NCBI GenBank assembly: GCA_964517215.1
Contig: CAZFBR010000013.1
Coordinates: forward strand, 1 to 28,984
Length of the DNA: 28,984 bases
Direction: 5' to 3'
From: CAZFBR01 sp035353495 [NCBI: uncultured bacterium]
GTDB taxonomy: Bacteria > DAOPZR01
Shown here: piece after piece, positions 26,884-28,984 of the stretch
Position numbering within the stretch: the first letter of the stretch is position 1
How the letters are laid out: each line of letters starts with the position of its first letter
Translations under genes and position numbers: made by a program
The notes under the pieces: generated by a model
Databases searched by the model: none
Seen by the model: the letters and a program-made list of their open reading frames with translations, nothing else
What the model was told of the DNA's origin: nothing

Positions 26884-27918
26884 TCAGCGGCCGGGCGCAG
26901 GCTCGCCGTCAACGGCGTTGGTGGCGCACCAGGTCTGGTACCGGTCGGCGGGAATCATGCGGTACTCGGGAAACATCACCGCCACCTGCGGCGGCAGCAC
27001 CGGCACCACCGGCGCGTCACCGGTAAGGAAATGCCGCACTGCGGCGTCAACTTCATTGAAGCCCGCCAGGGTGTACGCCATGGTCGGGTTGGCAAAGCGC
27101 GGGTTGATGGCAAAGGTGTAGAACCGCCCGTCCCGCACGCGCCCCTGGAAGGTCAGCGGGCCGCGCGACCGCGACGCCGCCGCCTGCGCCTCGACCACCT
27201 TGCGCACCGCCGGATGATCCTCAAGGGCGAAGGCCCGTGCCGAGCCGGTCTTCAGCCAGCGCCCGATTGTGGTGGCCAGCACGCGGCCGCCCGCGCGCGA
27301 CAGCAAGACCGTGGCGGTAAACTCGCCTTCTTCGTGCCCGATATACTCCTGCAGGACCGAGCCCCATCCGGCCGTCGAGTTCTGCTCGAGGCAGGTGTCG
27401 AGTTCCTTGGGGGTGCGCACCTTGATCGCCGGGCAATTGCCCGGGTCCTCGCACGGCTTGACCAGCATGGGATAGCCGATCTCCGCCTCGGCCCGGTCGC
27501 GGGCCAGCGGCAGGTACGTGCGCAGCGACGGGAAATTGTGCTGCTCGATGAACAGGTGGGTCAGCCACTTGTTGGCGCAGAGGCGGGCGAACTCCAGCGT
27601 GCCCGCCAGCACCATGGTCCCCGCCTGCTGCAGCGCCTCCTGGCAGCGCATCAGGTGCTGGCCGTAGGCGCTGTTGCCGGGGAGGACGATGCGCACCTGC
27701 TCGCGCGCGCACAGCGCCGCCAGCGCCTCGCCGAAGCAACCGTCAGCGGCCGGTTCCGGCAGACGGAACCCGCGCTCGGCGGCAAAGACCCCGGTCGGCG
27801 CCTCGTGTGAATCGACCGCCAGCACGCGGTAGCAACCCGCCGCGCGCAGCGAACGAATGACATTGATCGCGCCGGAACTGTAGACCCCGGCGACTAACAC
27901 GGTAATCTGGTCTGCCAT
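26884..27918 (-). CDS. ATP-grasp ligase-like protein (CarB-type fold)
   Basis: Encodes 344 aa. ATG at 27918 gives MADQITVLVAGVYSSGAIN, a Rossmann-like pre-ATP-grasp domain. The ATP-grasp core has GYPMLVKPCEDPGNCPAIKV (ATP-binding Lys), VLQEYIGHEEGEFTATVLL (Glu motif) and FAINPRFANPTMAYTLAGF (the Asn-Pro-Arg-Phe metal motif of carbamoyl-phosphate-synthase-like enzymes). It therefore uses ATP to join a carboxylate to an amine or other nucleophile, probably on a glycan or sugar-nucleotide precursor. The substrate is not determinable. Other cluster-linked ATP-grasp enzymes of this size add amino acids to surface sugars. Its TATAAT promoter ends 7 nt before the ATG. Confidence 0.88.
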   Translation of the reverse strand: MADQITVLVAGVYSSGAINVIRSLRAAGCYRVLAVDSHEAPTGVFAAERGFRLPEPAADGCFGEALAALCAREQVRIVLPGNSAYGQHLMRCQEALQQAGTMVLAGTLEFARLCANKWLTHLFIEQHNFPSLRTYLPLARDRAEAEIGYPMLVKPCEDPGNCPAIKVRTPKELDTCLEQNSTAGWGSVLQEYIGHEEGEFTATVLLSRAGGRVLATTIGRWLKTGSARAFALEDHPAVRKVVEAQAAASRSRGPLTFQGRVRDGRFYTFAINPRFANPTMAYTLAGFNEVDAAVRHFLTGDAPVVPVLPPQVAVMFPEYRMIPADRYQTWCATNAVDGEPAPGR

Positions 27919-27925
27919 GGAATGC

Positions 27926-27954
27926 ATTATACCATTACCCGGCCGGCGACACAA
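27926..27954 (-). promoter_or_regulatory. sigma70-type promoter of ATP-grasp gene, near-leaderless
   Basis: Minus strand: TTGTGT (27954-27949), 17-nt spacer, perfect TATAAT (27931-27926), then 7 nt before the ATG at 27918. It should also drive the flippase and radical SAM genes. Confidence 0.65.
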
Positions 27955-28043
27955 TCCTGCCGGCCGGCCACACCCGGAACCCGCGGCCGCAACCGCCGCC
28001 GGGCGCTGCCGCGCGCGGAGACGCCAGCGCCGCTGCCGGGCGG

Positions 28044-28856
28044 CTACTTCAGGTAGTAGAGCTTTTTGCCGGTGGCGATCTGCACCGCCAGCTCGATATG
28101 CGGCTTGATCGCGCTCATGGCGATCTTGCCCATCAGCACCTGCTCGACCTGGAAGATGCCCGTGGCATCCTTCATCTTGATGAAGATCTCGATCGGCTTT
28201 TTCGCGCCCTTGTGGATGGTGACCTCGGTCACACTCATCGCCGAATACTGGTGGATGTCGCCGATATGCGGCTCGCGATGCTTCTGCGCGAGAATGCGCG
28301 CCCGCCCGTTCTCCATGTCACACCCGTCGCTGACCAGCACGACCCCCGCTTCCACCGACGAGACGCTCATATGCGCCATGTGCCCCATGATGCACTCGTT
28401 GATGTAGGAGCGCATGACGTAGACCATTCCCTCGTCGGCGTAGACATGGCGCAAGACCTCGATGATGAACGGGTCGCCGATGCGGGCCGAATGGAATTCA
28501 TGGTCCTGGCGCGAGATCGACATGCCCAGGTCATGCAGGTAGGCGGCGACCGCAACCGCCAGCCGCGCGTCATCCATTTCCCCCGTCTGCTCGCTGACCA
28601 CATTGGGCTGGATGCCCGCATCCGCCAGCAGGTCCATGAGCGTCAGCGCGTTCAGGGCTGCGGTCTTGGTATGCACCCGCCCGTGGTCGTTCATCCCGAG
28701 CCGCTCGATGGAGACGACATTGCAGAACTGCATCAGCTGCTCCAGCGCCTTGTGGTTGATCAGGTAGCGCAGCGCCTGCTGGCAGCGCCCCGTGGTCCGC
28801 CGCAGCAGTTCGTCGTCAAGATTCTGTTCGAGCTTGCTCTTCTGGTAGTGTTTCAT
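28044..28856 (-). CDS. HD-domain phosphohydrolase-like protein
   Basis: Encodes 270 aa. Three ATGs stand in a row (28862, 28859, 28856); AAGGA spaced 6 nt favours the third. The HD fold is visible: HTKTAALNALTLMDLL (His), AAYLHDLGMSISRQDHEFHS (His-Asp), a further His pair in CIMGHMAHMS, and VLVSDGCDMENGRA (Asp). The ligands are in the usual order for a metal-dependent phosphohydrolase acting on nucleotides or signalling molecules. The C-terminal 80 residues (YSAMSVTEVTIHKG, IEIFIKMKDATGIFQVEQVL) look like a separate ligand domain. Substrate unknown. It is separated from the ATP-grasp gene by 125 nt with that gene's own promoter, so it need not be in the glycan operon. Confidence 0.85.
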   Translation of the reverse strand: MKHYQKSKLEQNLDDELLRRTTGRCQQALRYLINHKALEQLMQFCNVVSIERLGMNDHGRVHTKTAALNALTLMDLLADAGIQPNVVSEQTGEMDDARLAVAVAAYLHDLGMSISRQDHEFHSARIGDPFIIEVLRHVYADEGMVYVMRSYINECIMGHMAHMSVSSVEAGVVLVSDGCDMENGRARILAQKHREPHIGDIHQYSAMSVTEVTIHKGAKKPIEIFIKMKDATGIFQVEQVLMGKIAMSAIKPHIELAVQIATGKKLYYLK

Positions 28857-28868
28857 CATCATTCCTTG

Positions 28869-28975
28869 TCCCCCTCTCCCGCCGGGAGAGGGCTGGGGTG
28901 AGGGCGCGCGGTACACGGCCGTACTTCCCCTCACCTGCCGCTGTGCGGCGTCCTCTCCCAACGGAAGAGGGACAT
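28869..28975. repeat. inverted pair of REP-like repeats (BIME-like)
   Basis: A unit on the minus strand (28904-28869) contains the perfect stem CCCTCTCCC (28872-28880), loop GCC, GGGAGAGGG (28884-28892). A second, diverged unit on the plus strand (28927-28975) begins CCCCTCACC and carries an inserted hairpin GCCGC-TGT-GCGGC and the weaker stem CCTCTCCC...GGAAGAGG. Both match the repeat at 20576. The pair sits just upstream of the HD-domain gene and may contribute bases next to its ribosome site. Confidence 0.7.
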
Positions 28976-28984
28976 ACGAATGTT

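Noticed and set aside
26877-26912. TTG start for the flippase-like gene
   Set aside because: It would overlap the ATP-grasp gene by 29 nt with no ribosome site; ATG at 26876 right after that gene's stop is simpler.
25491-27026. Long plus-strand frame opposite the flippase-like gene
   Set aside because: Antisense shadow of a membrane protein; charged, repetitive composition with no family resemblance.

Overview
The window is GC-rich, gene-dense bacterial DNA with about 24 protein-coding genes, no rRNA or tRNA gene and no CRISPR array. A lipoprotein signal, a HAMP/PAS sensor, a GspG-like pseudopilin domain, a sulfatase-superfamily enzyme and a nonulosonate (sialic-acid-type) pathway suggest a Gram-negative-type (diderm) organism. 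A PVC-group or similar environmental lineage would fit, but no marker here fixes the phylum and I hold that guess weakly.

Layout. From 1 to 19,626 every gene is on the minus strand, in three runs. (A) 19,626 to 11,205 reads trxB, dtd, an MBL-fold hydrolase, a membrane-anchored GspG-like protein, a BMP-type nucleoside ABC importer (lipoprotein, double ATPase, two permeases), then two tandem-duplicated membrane-anchored GspG-like proteins. (B) 11,152 to 2,767 has its own sigma70-type promoter. It reads an exported alpha/beta hydrolase, a membrane protein with two cNMP-binding domains, a small anchored protein, ligA, a long DEDDh exonuclease and a sulfatase-superfamily protein. Nearly all junctions are 4-nt ATGA/GTGA overlaps. 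(C) 2,726 to 1 reads a short DEDDh exonuclease, a 68-aa protein, a DUF342/FapA-like protein and a HAMP-PAS sensor cut by the window edge.

From 19,627 to 23,820 the strand flips. A 207-bp element with 24-bp terminal inverted repeats lies between trxB and a plus-strand tag gene. After a terminator and a near-consensus promoter come a CBS-NeuB-SAF-TIM-barrel fusion and a NeuA-like cytidylyltransferase. These two should make and CMP-activate a nonulosonic acid. Converging on them from 28,856 to 23,922 are an HD-domain protein, an ATP-grasp enzyme, a polysaccharide flippase-like protein and a B12-type radical SAM enzyme, which look like the modification and export part of a surface-glycan locus.

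The least ordinary features are: GspG-like periplasmic domains on two- or three-helix anchors without a prepilin signal, in three clear copies and one possible one; promoters whose -10 box lies only 6-7 nt before the start codon, suggesting leaderless mRNAs; the four-domain NeuB fusion; and the MITE-like element.
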